A stretch of 64,000 nucleotides of DNA. Origin: Rhodococcus sp. 4CII. Lineage in GTDB: Bacteria; Actinomycetota; Actinomycetes; Mycobacteriales; Mycobacteriaceae. The DNA is taken from the NCBI RefSeq assembly GCF_014256275.1, contig NZ_JACCFE010000002.1, positions 5,684,001-5,748,000 of the forward strand, in the 5' to 3' direction. Both the position numbers and the translations under genes were made by a program. Each line of letters opens with the position of its first letter. Position 1 is the first letter of the stretch. This document shows positions 7,445-19,859 of this stretch, one piece after another. The notes below the pieces were generated by a model that worked only from the letters and a program-made list of their open reading frames with translations, did not search any database and was not told where the DNA came from.

Positions 7445-9941
7445 CGTCTCGGCTGTTGAACGCTTGCGCTCGCAGATCGCGGGCGAGGTGATCCCGCTGC
7501 TCGATCACCAGTCGGCGCAGCGCAGCGGGCGCATCGGTGTTGCCGTCGAGCCAACCGTCCGCGGCGTCGAGACTCGTCTCGGACGGGAACAGCCCGACCA
7601 CGATCCGCCGGGCGATCTCGATGCTGCGCTCCTCCCACACCGAGCGGATCGCGGCGAAGTAACCGGCGGCGTATTTCGCGACGAGGTCGTGCCGGGCGCC
7701 CGCCCCGAACCCGGCGATGATCGCGCCGAGGTGATCGTTGGACAGGGTGCGGTCGTCGAAGATCGACCGCCAGGCCTTCGCCTTCACGTCCGGGTCCGGT
7801 CGTGAGAAGGTCGCCCGCAGGTACGCGGTGCGGCCGGAACCGGTGTCGTCCCGGCGCAATTCCCCGTCGAGATCGGCGTCGCCGGCATGCCCGGTGGCAG
7901 CGAGAGCGCTCCAGAACGCCCAGCGCAGATCCGGGTCGAGCGACAGCCCCGCCGGCTTGGGGCCGCCGGTCTCGAGCATCGACCGGATGTCGTCCGCGCG
8001 ACCGCCGTCCATCGCGGCGGCGGTGGCCACGGCGCGTGCCCAGGCGAGTTGGCTCCCCGAGGCCGCCGGTGCCGCCCACAACGCACCCCAGGTGTGCTCG
8101 AGCCAGTCGCGGCGTGCGGCCTCGCGCGCCGATGCGGGGAGGTAGTGCTCGATCGCATACGGCACGTTGGCCAGCACGGAGGTGAGGAGGGTCGGCTGCG
8201 ACTCCGTGGAGGAGAACCGCTGGGCCATCGACAGATACCGCGTGGCCACCAGTTCGCTGTCGCGGGTGGCGTTCCACAGCGACGACCAGATCAGGCCACG
8301 CGTCAGCGGGTCGCGCAGCCGGTCGAGCGACTGCTCGACCGTGGTCAGCGACCGATCGTCGAGCCGCACCTTCGCGTACGTGAGGTCGGCGTCGTTGAGC
8401 ACCACGAGCGGCGCGTCGTCGAGGTCGATCGGGGTGCGCGTGTCGGCGAGGTCGACGTCGACCCGTTGCACGCAGACGAGGTCGCCCGCCTCGTCGAAGT
8501 CGTACCGCCCCACTCCCAGCCGGTGCGGCCGAGGCTCGCTCTGCACGATCGCCGCGCGTCCGTCGGTGCCATGCTCCAGGGTCAGTGCCGACACCCCGGT
8601 GGTCTGTAACCAGGCGCGTGCCCAGCTCGACAGGTCCCGGCCCGACGTGGCCGACAGTTCCGTCAGCAGATCCGTGAGGGTGGTGTTGCCGAAGGCGTTC
8701 GCGCGGAAATAGCGGCGCGCACCCTCGAAGAATGCGTCCCGCCCGGCATACGCGACGAGTTGCTTGAGGACGCCGGCGCCTTTGGCGTACGTGATGCCGT
8801 CGAAGTTCAGCTTGGCGGCCTCGAGGTCGACGATGTCGGCCACGATCGGGTGCGTCGTCGGCAGCTGGTCCTGCAGGTACGCCCACGCCTTGCGGCGGTT
8901 GGCGAACGCCACCCATGCGTCGGTCCACCGGGTGGCCTCGGCGTTGGCGAGTGCGCCCATGTAGTCGGCGAACGATTCCTTCAGCCACAGGTCGTCCCAC
9001 CACACCATCGTGACGAGGTCGCCGAACCACATGTGGGCCATCTCGTGGAGGATCGTATTCGCGCGCCCCTCGTACTGGGAGTCGGTGGCGGCGCCACGGA
9101 ACACGTATGCCTCGGTGAACGTCACGCAACCCGGGTTCTCCATGGCGCCGAGGTTGTATTCGGGGACGAACACTTGGTCGTATTTGCCGAAGGGGTACGG
9201 GTAGTCGAACGCGTCCGCGAAGAAGCCCAGGCCCTGCCGGGTGATCTCGAAAATCGTGTCGGCGTCGAGGTACCGGGCGAGCGAGGCCCGGCAGAGGACA
9301 CCGAGCGGGATCGTGAGGTCGCCGCCGCGCCACGACGAGTCCACCCGGTGGTACGGCCCCGCGACGATCGCGGTGATGTACGTGGAGATCGGCAACGTCG
9401 GGGCGAAGGTGACGAGTTGTCCGCCGTCGGTGTCGTCCCGTGCGGCGATCTGCTGGTTGGAGACCACTTCCCAGTCCCGCGGCGCGGCGACGACGAATGT
9501 GAACGGGGCCTTCAGGTCCGGTTGTTCGAAGCATGCGAACACTCGGCGTGCGTCCGCCGGTTCGTACTGCGTGTAGAGATAGGTCTGCCCGTCCGCGGGG
9601 TCGAGGAACCGGTGCAGGCCCTCGCCCGAACGGCTGTACTCGCCCCGGGCGGTGACGGTCACGACGTTCGATTCGAGCAGCCCGGTCAGCGCGATGCGGG
9701 CGCCGTCGTAGTCGACGGGAACGTCGGCGCCGTTGACCGTCACCGATTCCACGTCGGCGCCGAGGAAGTCGAGCCAGGTCGCGGCGGTGCGGGCGGTGAA
9801 CTCGACGGTGGTCGTGGTCGCGAATGTCCCGACCTCCGGGTCGACGGCACCGAGGACGTCCAGTTCCACCCGATAACCGAGAACGTCGATCGCGCGGGAA
9901 CGTTCGGCGGTTTCGGCTCGGGTCAGATTCGCGGTGCTCAC
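7434..9941 (-). CDS. pepN: aminopeptidase N (M1 zinc metallopeptidase)
   Basis: 835-residue cytoplasmic M1 aminopeptidase that removes N-terminal residues from peptides, the usual actinobacterial PepN length. Substrate N-terminus motif GAMEN at residues 265-269. Zinc site HEMAH at 299-303 with the third ligand Glu322 in LWLKES, giving HExxH-x18-E. The N-terminal beta-saddle and the long C-terminal helical ERAP1-like domain are present, so the enzyme is complete. GTG start at 9941; CAGGAT six bases upstream fits a leaderless start. The gene is convergent with the FAD monooxygenase and tail-overlaps it. Confidence 0.96.
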   Translation of the reverse strand: MSTANLTRAETAERSRAIDVLGYRVELDVLGAVDPEVGTFATTTTVEFTARTAATWLDFLGADVESVTVNGADVPVDYDGARIALTGLLESNVVTVTARGEYSRSGEGLHRFLDPADGQTYLYTQYEPADARRVFACFEQPDLKAPFTFVVAAPRDWEVVSNQQIAARDDTDGGQLVTFAPTLPISTYITAIVAGPYHRVDSSWRGGDLTIPLGVLCRASLARYLDADTIFEITRQGLGFFADAFDYPYPFGKYDQVFVPEYNLGAMENPGCVTFTEAYVFRGAATDSQYEGRANTILHEMAHMWFGDLVTMVWWDDLWLKESFADYMGALANAEATRWTDAWVAFANRRKAWAYLQDQLPTTHPIVADIVDLEAAKLNFDGITYAKGAGVLKQLVAYAGRDAFFEGARRYFRANAFGNTTLTDLLTELSATSGRDLSSWARAWLQTTGVSALTLEHGTDGRAAIVQSEPRPHRLGVGRYDFDEAGDLVCVQRVDVDLADTRTPIDLDDAPLVVLNDADLTYAKVRLDDRSLTTVEQSLDRLRDPLTRGLIWSSLWNATRDSELVATRYLSMAQRFSSTESQPTLLTSVLANVPYAIEHYLPASAREAARRDWLEHTWGALWAAPAASGSQLAWARAVATAAAMDGGRADDIRSMLETGGPKPAGLSLDPDLRWAFWSALAATGHAGDADLDGELRRDDTGSGRTAYLRATFSRPDPDVKAKAWRSIFDDRTLSNDHLGAIIAGFGAGARHDLVAKYAAGYFAAIRSVWEERSIEIARRIVVGLFPSETSLDAADGWLDGNTDAPAALRRLVIEQRDHLARDLRAQAFNSRDVTD

Positions 9942-9978
9942 GGGTCGATCCTGCCAGCCGGGCCCGTCGTCCGTGCGG

Positions 9979-10833
9979 CTACCGGTTGCTCAGCACGGAT
10001 CCGACGCCCGCCGCGACGACGAGCGCGATCGCGGCGAGCGACTGCAGTCCGAGGACCTGCCCGAGCACGATCACCCCGGCGAGGGTCGCGGCCGCCGGTT
10101 CGAGGGCGATGAGAACGGCGAACACCTTCTTGCTCATCACCCGCAGTGCCCTCAGCTCGAGCGAATAGGGGATCACCGACGACAGCAGGGCCACGGCCGC
10201 GCCGACGGCCAGGATCCGGGGATCGAACAGTTCGGTGCCGCCGGACACCGCGCCCAGCGGAATCGTCAGGACGGCGGCGATGATGCTCGCTCCCGCGAGT
10301 CCGTCCGCGCTGGGCACTCTCGCCGCGAGATTGGAGCCCGCGACGATGTACCCGGCCCACGCGGCCCCGGCAGTGAGTGCGAACGCCACCCCGACGAGAT
10401 CGAGGGACTCGGTACCCGAGTTCTCGCGCAGGCCGAGCAGCACCACACCGGTCAGCGCCGCCAGCACCCACACGCCGTCCCGCAGTCGTCGCGACAGCAC
10501 GGCGGCGAGGGTGAGCGGACCCAGGAATTCGATGGTGACCGCGGTGCCGAGCGGGAGCCGCGCGAGGGCCTCGTAGAACGCCGAATTCATCACGGCGAGT
10601 GCCACTCCGAGCGCGAGGACGCCCTGCCGCTGCGTGCGTGTCCAGCCTCGCCATCGCGGCCGCACGATCACCCCGAGGACGAGTGCCGCGATCGTCAGTC
10701 GCAGCGACACCGCGCCGCCGGCGCCCACCGCGTCGAACAGGGTGCTCGCGAACGCGGCGCCGAATTGGACGGACAGCACCGATCCGAGGACCGAGACGAC
10801 GGGCAGAAGTTGACTGCGCGGCTCGGCTGTCAC
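9979..10833 (-). CDS. EamA/RhtA-type inner-membrane exporter
   Basis: Drug/metabolite-superfamily carrier with ten predicted helices, 284 residues from GTG at 10833. RhtA-type members export threonine, homoserine or related amino acids. It shows two EamA repeats: the first with GAAFASTLFDAVGAGGAVSLR in pieces such as LFDAVGAGG, the second with VIPYSLELRALRVMSKK and ALEPAAATLAGVIVLGQ, a signature of the RhtA branch. Starting at 10833 leaves a 10-base gap after the crotonase gene upstream; the longer start at 10887 would lie inside that gene. Probably one transcript with the crotonase. Confidence 0.85.
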   Translation of the reverse strand: MTAEPRSQLLPVVSVLGSVLSVQFGAAFASTLFDAVGAGGAVSLRLTIAALVLGVIVRPRWRGWTRTQRQGVLALGVALAVMNSAFYEALARLPLGTAVTIEFLGPLTLAAVLSRRLRDGVWVLAALTGVVLLGLRENSGTESLDLVGVAFALTAGAAWAGYIVAGSNLAARVPSADGLAGASIIAAVLTIPLGAVSGGTELFDPRILAVGAAVALLSSVIPYSLELRALRVMSKKVFAVLIALEPAAATLAGVIVLGQVLGLQSLAAIALVVAAGVGSVLSNR

Positions 10834-10843
10834 CTGTGTGCGG

Positions 10844-11644
10844 TCACCGGCCGGTGAAGGTCGGGCTGCGGCGATCGAGCATCGCACCGACCGCCTCGTG
10901 ATGGTCGGAGGTGTGGTGTGCCAGCGACTGCATGGCCGCCGACAGTTCGAGAAGACTTTCGAGGCTCTGGTGACGGCCCTCGCGCAGCAGTTTCTTGGTC
11001 ATCCGCAGCACCTGCGGCGGGTTGACCGCCACCCGGTCGGCGAGCGCGCGGGCCGCGTCGAGGAGGTCGCCGGGTTCGGTCACCTGCGAGACGAGTCCCC
11101 ATTCGAGAGCCTTCGCGGCGTCGATCGCATCACCGGTGAACGCCATCTCGCTGGCCCGCGCCATCCCGACGGCCTGCGGCAGGAACCAGGCGCCGCCGTC
11201 GCCGGGGACGAGCCCGACCTTGACGAAACTCTCGGCGAACACGGCGGCAGTCGAGGCGATCCGCATGTCGCACATGAGCGTCAGGTCGCATCCGGCGCCG
11301 ATCGCAGGCCCGTTGACGGCGGCGATGGTCGGCACCTCACAGTGGTAGAGGGCGAGCGGGATGCGCTGGATGCCGTGCCGATAGCCCTGCCGCAGGTCGG
11401 CGGGGGAACCGCCGAACATGCCCGCGCGGTCGCGCATGTGCTTGACGTTGCCGCCGGAGGAGAACGCCGATCCCGCACCGGTGACGATCGCCACGCGCAC
11501 GCTGGGATCGCCGTTGACGTCCGCCACCGCGTGCTCGAGCGCCTCGATCACGTCCGGCTCGGAGATGGGGTTTCGCGCCTCGGGGCGGTTGAGCGTCCAG
11601 GTGACGATGTCGCCATCGCGGGTGGTGAGCACGGCGTCGGTCAT
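10844..11644 (-). CDS. enoyl-CoA hydratase/isomerase family protein
   Basis: 266-residue crotonase-fold enzyme acting on acyl-CoA thioesters. Conserved landmarks: WTLNRPEARNPIS (residues ~15-27), oxyanion-hole segment AFSSGGNVKHM (~60-70) and PTIAAVNGPAIGAGCDLTLMCDMR (written in part as NGPAIGAGCDL, ~105-115). The first catalytic Glu position of true hydratases is not clearly present (FAESFVKVGLVPGDGG has a Gly-Asp-Gly stretch), so isomerase or hydrolase chemistry is possible. The start has GGGAG six bases upstream. It is followed by the EamA exporter on the same strand. Confidence 0.85.
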   Translation of the reverse strand: MTDAVLTTRDGDIVTWTLNRPEARNPISEPDVIEALEHAVADVNGDPSVRVAIVTGAGSAFSSGGNVKHMRDRAGMFGGSPADLRQGYRHGIQRIPLALYHCEVPTIAAVNGPAIGAGCDLTLMCDMRIASTAAVFAESFVKVGLVPGDGGAWFLPQAVGMARASEMAFTGDAIDAAKALEWGLVSQVTEPGDLLDAARALADRVAVNPPQVLRMTKKLLREGRHQSLESLLELSAAMQSLAHHTSDHHEAVGAMLDRRSPTFTGR

Positions 11645-11701
11645 GGACGACTCCCTCGGGTGTGAGCGTGGATTCGAGACCGTCCCAGTCTGTCACCTCG
11701 C

Positions 11702-12556
11702 TCAGATGCCGGTGCGCCGTACCAATGCGTCGGTGGCGGACGGCGCGAACGTGCCGAGCACCCGGAACAGTTCGGCGTAACCGGGGAGCAGTTCGATCGG
11801 CCGGGTGCGCACGGCGGTGACGAACCATTCCGCCGCCTGCTCGGGAGTCAGGGCTGCCATCGCGTCGTAGTCGGTGGTGGGTGCGATCATCGGCGTCCGG
11901 ACCAAGGGGAAGTCGAGGGTGGTCACGGAGATTCCGCGGTCGCGTAGTTCGGCGCCGAGGCTCCGGCCGAACGCGCCGACGGCAGCCTTGGACGCGTGGT
12001 AGGCGGAGAACTTGGGCATGACGCCGGCCGGCACGCCCCACGTCGCAACGTTGATGACGTGCCCGCCGCCGCGCTCGATCATCGACGGAAGGAATGCGAG
12101 GGTCAGCCGCGTCGAGCCGAAGTAGTTGACGGCCATGGTGCGTTCGAAGTCGTGGAACCGGTCCAGCGAGTCCTCGACCGTCCGCCGGATCGACCGCCCC
12201 GCGTTGTTGACGAGGACGTCGACGGGACCGATGTCTCCGAGCACCGTGGCGACGAGAGCGTCGACGGACTCCGGGTCCGTGAGATCGCAGGGGACGGCGT
12301 GCGCCTCGCATCCGGACCGCAGGATGTCGTCGCGCACGGATTCGAGGGCGTCGGCGCCGCGGGCGACGAGGACGACCTCGGCGCCCAGCGCGGCGAGCCG
12401 GCGGGCGGCGGCTTCGCCGACCCCCGAGGAACCGCCGGTGACGAGGATCCTCTTGCCGGCGACGGGGTGACCGGTTCCCGGGACCAGTCGCGCAGCCAGT
12501 GCGCGCGGAGTGGGGAGTGGATTGAGCGCGGCCTGGGTAAGCATCTGTCGGATCAC
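11702..12556 (-). CDS. short-chain dehydrogenase/reductase
   Basis: 284-residue NAD(P)-dependent oxidoreductase of the SDR superfamily. Cofactor motif TGGSSGVGEAAARR (residues ~40-53), NNAG (~121-124), and the catalytic Ser-Tyr-Lys with YHASK (~188-192). A ~35-residue N-terminal extension precedes the Rossmann fold (TPRALAARLVPGTGH), as in many mycobacterial SDRs. The start is GTG at 12556, but ATG at 12544 is equally possible with AGGTGA upstream. It is divergent from the branched acyl-CoA operon at 12637. The substrate, perhaps a lipid alcohol or ketone, is not known. Confidence 0.88.
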   Translation of the reverse strand: MIRQMLTQAALNPLPTPRALAARLVPGTGHPVAGKRILVTGGSSGVGEAAARRLAALGAEVVLVARGADALESVRDDILRSGCEAHAVPCDLTDPESVDALVATVLGDIGPVDVLVNNAGRSIRRTVEDSLDRFHDFERTMAVNYFGSTRLTLAFLPSMIERGGGHVINVATWGVPAGVMPKFSAYHASKAAVGAFGRSLGAELRDRGISVTTLDFPLVRTPMIAPTTDYDAMAALTPEQAAEWFVTAVRTRPIELLPGYAELFRVLGTFAPSATDALVRRTGI

Positions 12557-12636
12557 CTGACCAGGATGTCAGCTCACCGATCGAATAACAATCAGTCGTG
12601 CTTGCTTTTTTCTCGGGTCGGTGTGATGCTGATCGC

Positions 12637-13424
12637 ATGGCTGAACTGCAGAGGTTCATCGATGACCTGTGCGCCGAGAGCGCTTCGCTCGACGCGTTGG
12701 TCGCCGACCTCCCCGACTCCCGCTGGGCCGACCCGACACCGGCCGAGGGCTGGACCATCGCCCACCAGATCGGACATCTGCTCTGGACCGACGAGGCCGC
12801 GCTGCTGGCGATCACCGACCCCGACGGCTTCACGGAGCAACTGACGGTGGCCGCCTCGAACCCCGGCGGCTTCGTCGACGCCGGTGCCGCGGAGCACGCC
12901 CGGCGGCAACCCGCGGAACTGCTCGCGGCCTGGCGATCGGCCCGGGCGCGACTCGCGGAGGCACTCCTCGCGGTGCCGCCCGGGCAGAAGATCCTCTGGT
13001 ACGGGCCGCCGATGAAGGCGGCGTCCATGGCCACCGCCCGGTTGATGGAGACGTGGGCGCACGGCCAGGACGTCGCCGACGCACTCGCGGTGCCCCGCAA
13101 ACCCACCGAGCGGTTGAAGAGCATCGCCCACCTGGGGGTTCGCACCCGCGATTTCGCTTATGCCGTCAACGAACTCGCGCCCCCGGCCGAAGAATTCCGG
13201 GTCGAGCTCACCGCCCCCGACGGCGTGTCCGTCTGGACGTGGGGCCCCGACGACGCCGCGCAGAAGGTCACCGGCCCCGCCGAGGACTTCTGCCTCCTCG
13301 TCACCCAGCGCGCGATCCGGGCCGATCTCGCCCTCGAGGCCACCGGCGCCGACGCGGACGCGTGGCTGAACATCGCGCAGGCCTTCGCGGGCCCCGCGGG
13401 CGGCGGGCGTGAGGCGGGAACCCG

Positions 13425-13428
<4 letters not shown>
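12637..13428 (+). CDS. TIGR03084-like metal-binding protein (DinB/MDMPI fold)
   Basis: 263-residue protein with an N-terminal DinB/mycothiol-dependent maleylpyruvate-isomerase-like four-helix domain. Landmarks: AEGWTIAHQIGHLLWTD (residues ~33-49), a metal-binding His pair with the later METWAHGQDVADAL (~138-151), and a C-terminal alpha/beta domain ending AWLNIAQAFAG. TIGR03084 proteins often stand first in actinobacterial acyl-CoA operons; their reaction is not known. ATG at 12637 is preferred to 12598. The stop TGA overlaps the ATG of the AtuA-like gene (ATGA), so this is the first gene of the operon reaching to 22470. Confidence 0.82.
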
Positions 13429-15127
<1,699 letters not shown>

Positions 15128-15131
<4 letters not shown>

Positions 15132-16272
15132 GCGTGTGGGACACACCCGAACGGCAGGAACTGCGCAAGACGGTGCGCAGCTTCGTCGAACGCCGGATAC
15201 TGCCCAACCTGGACGAGTGGGAACGCGACGGCGAACTGCCCCGCACACTGCACCGAGAGGCTGCCGAACTCGGACTCCTCGGCGCCGGTTTCCCCGAATC
15301 CGTCGGAGGCGAGGGCGGAGACCTCGTCGACGCGGTGCTGATCTGCGAGGAATTCCATCAGGCCGGTGCGTCGGGCGGCGTGTTCGCCTCCCTGTTCACC
15401 TCGGGCATCGCGCTGCCGCACCTCGCCGCGGCCGGCGACCCCGAGCAGATCGAGATGTGGGTCCGCCCCACGCTGCGCGGGGAGCTCATCGGCTCGCTCG
15501 CCATCACCGAACCCGGCGGCGGTTCCGACGTCGGGCACCTGCGGACCACCGCGGTCCGCGACGGCGACCACTTCGTCGTCAACGGCGCCAAGACGTTCAT
15601 CACGTCCGCGGTCCGCGCCGACTTCGTGGTCACCGCCGTGCGCACCGGAGGTCCCGGGGCATCCGGGGTCTCCCTCCTCGTGATCGAGAAGGGCACACCG
15701 GGATTCGAGGTGGCCCGCAAACTCGACAAGATGGGCTGGCGGGCGTCCGACACCGCCGAGCTGTCGTTCGTCGACGCACGGGTGGCCGCGGCCAACCTGG
15801 TCGGCGAAGAGAACAGCGGGTTCGCGCAGATCGCCCAGGCGTTCCTCACCGAGCGCATCGCCCTCGCCGCGCAGGCCTATTCGAGCGCGCAGCGGTGCCT
15901 CGACCTGACACTGCAGTGGGTGCGCGACCGCGAGACGTTCGGCCGTCCGCTGATCAGCAGGCAGTCGGTGCAGAACACGGTCACCGACATGGCACGCCGA
16001 ACGGACGTGGCCCGGGTGTACACGAGGGCGCTGGTGGAACGTTCGCTCGTGTCGAACGAGGACTTCATCGCGGAGGTCTGCTTCGCGAAGAACACCGCCG
16101 TCGAGGCCGGCGAATGGGTGGCCAACCAGGCCGTCCAACTGTTCGGCGGACTCGGCTACATGCGGGAATGCGAAGTGGAACGGCAGTACCGCGACATGCG
16201 CATCCTCGGAATCGGTGGCGGGACCACCGAGATCCTGAGGGGGCTCGCGGCCAAGCGATTGGGGTATCAGTC

Positions 16273-16276
<4 letters not shown>
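15128..16276 (+). CDS. acyl-CoA dehydrogenase (branched-chain/isoprenoid operon, first copy)
   Basis: 382-residue FAD enzyme that makes an alpha,beta-double bond in an acyl-CoA. Motifs: AITEPGGGSDV (residues ~122-132) at the FAD/CoA site, NGAKTFITSA (~154-163), QLFGGLGYMRECEVERQYRD in parts (FGGLGYMRE), and the C-terminal LGIGGGTTEILRGL. The usual C-terminal catalytic Glu (YEGT) is Gly here, while a Glu is present in LTERIALAAQAY (residue ~241), the position used by isovaleryl-CoA-type enzymes. This fits a branched or isoprenoid substrate. GTG at 15128 overlaps the AtuA stop, with GAAGGGA upstream. Confidence 0.92.
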
Positions 16277-17871
<1,595 letters not shown>

Positions 17872-17879
17872 GGCCCGAC

Positions 17880-19859
17880 ATGATCCAGTCCGTACTGGTC
17901 GCCAACCGCGGTGAGATCGCCCGCCGCGTCTTCGCCACCTGCCGCCGCGCAGGCCTCGGCACCGTCGCCGTGTTCTCGGACGCCGACGCACGCAGTCCGC
18001 ACGTCGGCGATGCCGATGCCGCGGTCCGGCTGCCGGGAAGCAGTCCCGGCGACACCTACCTGCGCGGCGACCTCGTCGTCGAGGCGGCGCTGCTCGCCGG
18101 TGCCGATGCGATCCACCCCGGCTACGGGTTCCTCTCCGAGAATGCGGCGTTCGCGCGCGCCGTCCACGACGCGGGACTGACGTGGATCGGGCCGCCCGCG
18201 CCCGCCATCGAGATGATGGGTTCGAAGGTCGAGTCCAAGAAGATGATGGCCGCCGCCGGGGTTCCCGTGCTCGCCGAACTCGACCCGGACGCCGTCACCG
18301 AAGCCGATCTGCCGGTGCTCGTCAAGGCGTCCGCGGGCGGCGGCGGACGCGGCATGCGCGTCGTGCGGGCACTCGCAGACCTGCCCGAACATCTGGAAGG
18401 CGCCCGCCGCGAAGCGCAATCGGCATTCGGTGACCCGACCGTGTTCTGCGAGCGGTACCTGGAGACGGGCAGGCACATCGAGGTCCAGGTGATGGCCGAC
18501 CGGCACGGAACCGTGTGGGCGGTGGGGGAGCGGGAATGCTCCATCCAGCGCCGGCACCAGAAGGTGGTGGAGGAGGCGCCGTCCCCGTTGGTCGAGGCCG
18601 TCCCCGGGATGCGTGAGCGGCTGTTCGAGGCGGCCCGGCTCGCGGCGAAGGCCATCGACTACGAGGGCGCGGGCACCGTCGAGTTCCTGGCCGACCACGC
18701 GGGTGACTTCTACTTCCTCGAGATGAACACCCGCCTGCAGGTCGAGCATCCCGTCACCGAATGCACCACCGGACTCGACCTGGTGGAGCTGCAGCTGCAG
18801 GTCGCGAACGGGCTGGCGCTGGACGCCACGCCGCCCGCGGTGTCCGGCCACTCCATCGAGGTCCGGTTGTACGCGGAGGATCCCGCGCAGAACTGGCAGC
18901 CGCAGAGCGGGCCGGTGCACCACCTCGAATTGCCGGGCAATGCGGTCGAATTCGACGTTCTCCGCTCCCCGGGAATCCGGCTGGACTCCGGGGTGGTCGA
19001 CGGATCGGCCGTCGGCGTGCACTACGACCCGATGCTCGCGAAGGTCATCTCGTTCGCGCCGACCCGCACGCAGGCCGCGGCCGGGTTGGCCGCCGCGTTG
19101 AGGCGTGCGCGGATCCACGGACTGCGCACCAACCGCGACCTCCTCGTCAACGTCCTCCGTCACCCGGCATTCCTGGCGGGAGACACGGACACCGCCTTCT
19201 TCGACACCCACGGGCTGGACGTGCTGGCGCAGCCACTGGCCTCGGCGGAGACCGAGCGACTGTCGGCGCTGGCCGCCGCGCTCGCCGACGCCGCACACAA
19301 CCGCGACGTCGCGACGGTGAACAGGTCCCTGCCCAGCGGATGGCGGAACCTGGCGTCCGCGCCGCAGGGTAAGACGTTCACGGGCACGGGCGGCGACCTC
19401 GAGATCCGGTACCTGCACACCCGGTACGGGCTGAAGGCCGAGGATTTCGACGACGTCTCCCTCGTGTCCGCCACGGCGCGGCACGTCATCCTGGACGTCG
19501 GGGGGCTGCGCCGGTCGTTCGCGGTGTCCCGGTACGGGGACGACGTGTTCGTCGACTCCGCGCTGGGCCCGGTGAGCCTGCACGCGGCACCGCGATTCAC
19601 CGATCCGAGTGCGGTCGTCGCCGAGGGGTCGCTGCTCGCACCGATGCCCGGATCCGTGATCCGCCTCGGCGCCGAGGCCGGCGATTCCGTGACCGCCGGT
19701 CAGCCGATCGTCTGGCTCGAGGCGATGAAGATGGAACACACCATCAAGGCACCGGCATCCGGTGTCCTCACCGAACTTTCCGTGACCGCCGGTCAGCAGG
19801 TCGACGTGGGAACGGTCCTGGCAGTGGTCGAGGCAGCGCAGACAGAAGGGCAATCATGA
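17880..19859 (+). CDS. acyl-CoA carboxylase alpha subunit (biotin carboxylase + biotin carrier)
   Basis: 659 residues. N-terminal ATP-grasp biotin carboxylase starts SVLVANRGEIARRV, with the ATP loop KASAGGGGRGMRVV (~140-153), ECSIQRRHQKVVEEAP and EMNTRLQVEHPVTE. A middle linker (BT-type domain) follows, then the biotinyl domain with EAMKMEH; the Lys that carries biotin is residue 617. The carrier segment is near-identical to the family consensus. It lies nine bases after the beta gene and overlaps the second dehydrogenase by four bases, so subunits are made together. Most like methylcrotonyl-CoA or geranyl-CoA carboxylase alpha. Confidence 0.94.
   Translation: MIQSVLVANRGEIARRVFATCRRAGLGTVAVFSDADARSPHVGDADAAVRLPGSSPGDTYLRGDLVVEAALLAGADAIHPGYGFLSENAAFARAVHDAGLTWIGPPAPAIEMMGSKVESKKMMAAAGVPVLAELDPDAVTEADLPVLVKASAGGGGRGMRVVRALADLPEHLEGARREAQSAFGDPTVFCERYLETGRHIEVQVMADRHGTVWAVGERECSIQRRHQKVVEEAPSPLVEAVPGMRERLFEAARLAAKAIDYEGAGTVEFLADHAGDFYFLEMNTRLQVEHPVTECTTGLDLVELQLQVANGLALDATPPAVSGHSIEVRLYAEDPAQNWQPQSGPVHHLELPGNAVEFDVLRSPGIRLDSGVVDGSAVGVHYDPMLAKVISFAPTRTQAAAGLAAALRRARIHGLRTNRDLLVNVLRHPAFLAGDTDTAFFDTHGLDVLAQPLASAETERLSALAAALADAAHNRDVATVNRSLPSGWRNLASAPQGKTFTGTGGDLEIRYLHTRYGLKAEDFDDVSLVSATARHVILDVGGLRRSFAVSRYGDDVFVDSALGPVSLHAAPRFTDPSAVVAEGSLLAPMPGSVIRLGAEAGDSVTAGQPIVWLEAMKMEHTIKAPASGVLTELSVTAGQQVDVGTVLAVVEAAQTEGQS

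Noticed and set aside
12557..12636. Palindromic operator for the operon's TetR regulator
   Set aside because: Only short imperfect repeats are present; none is shared with the region upstream of the tetR gene.
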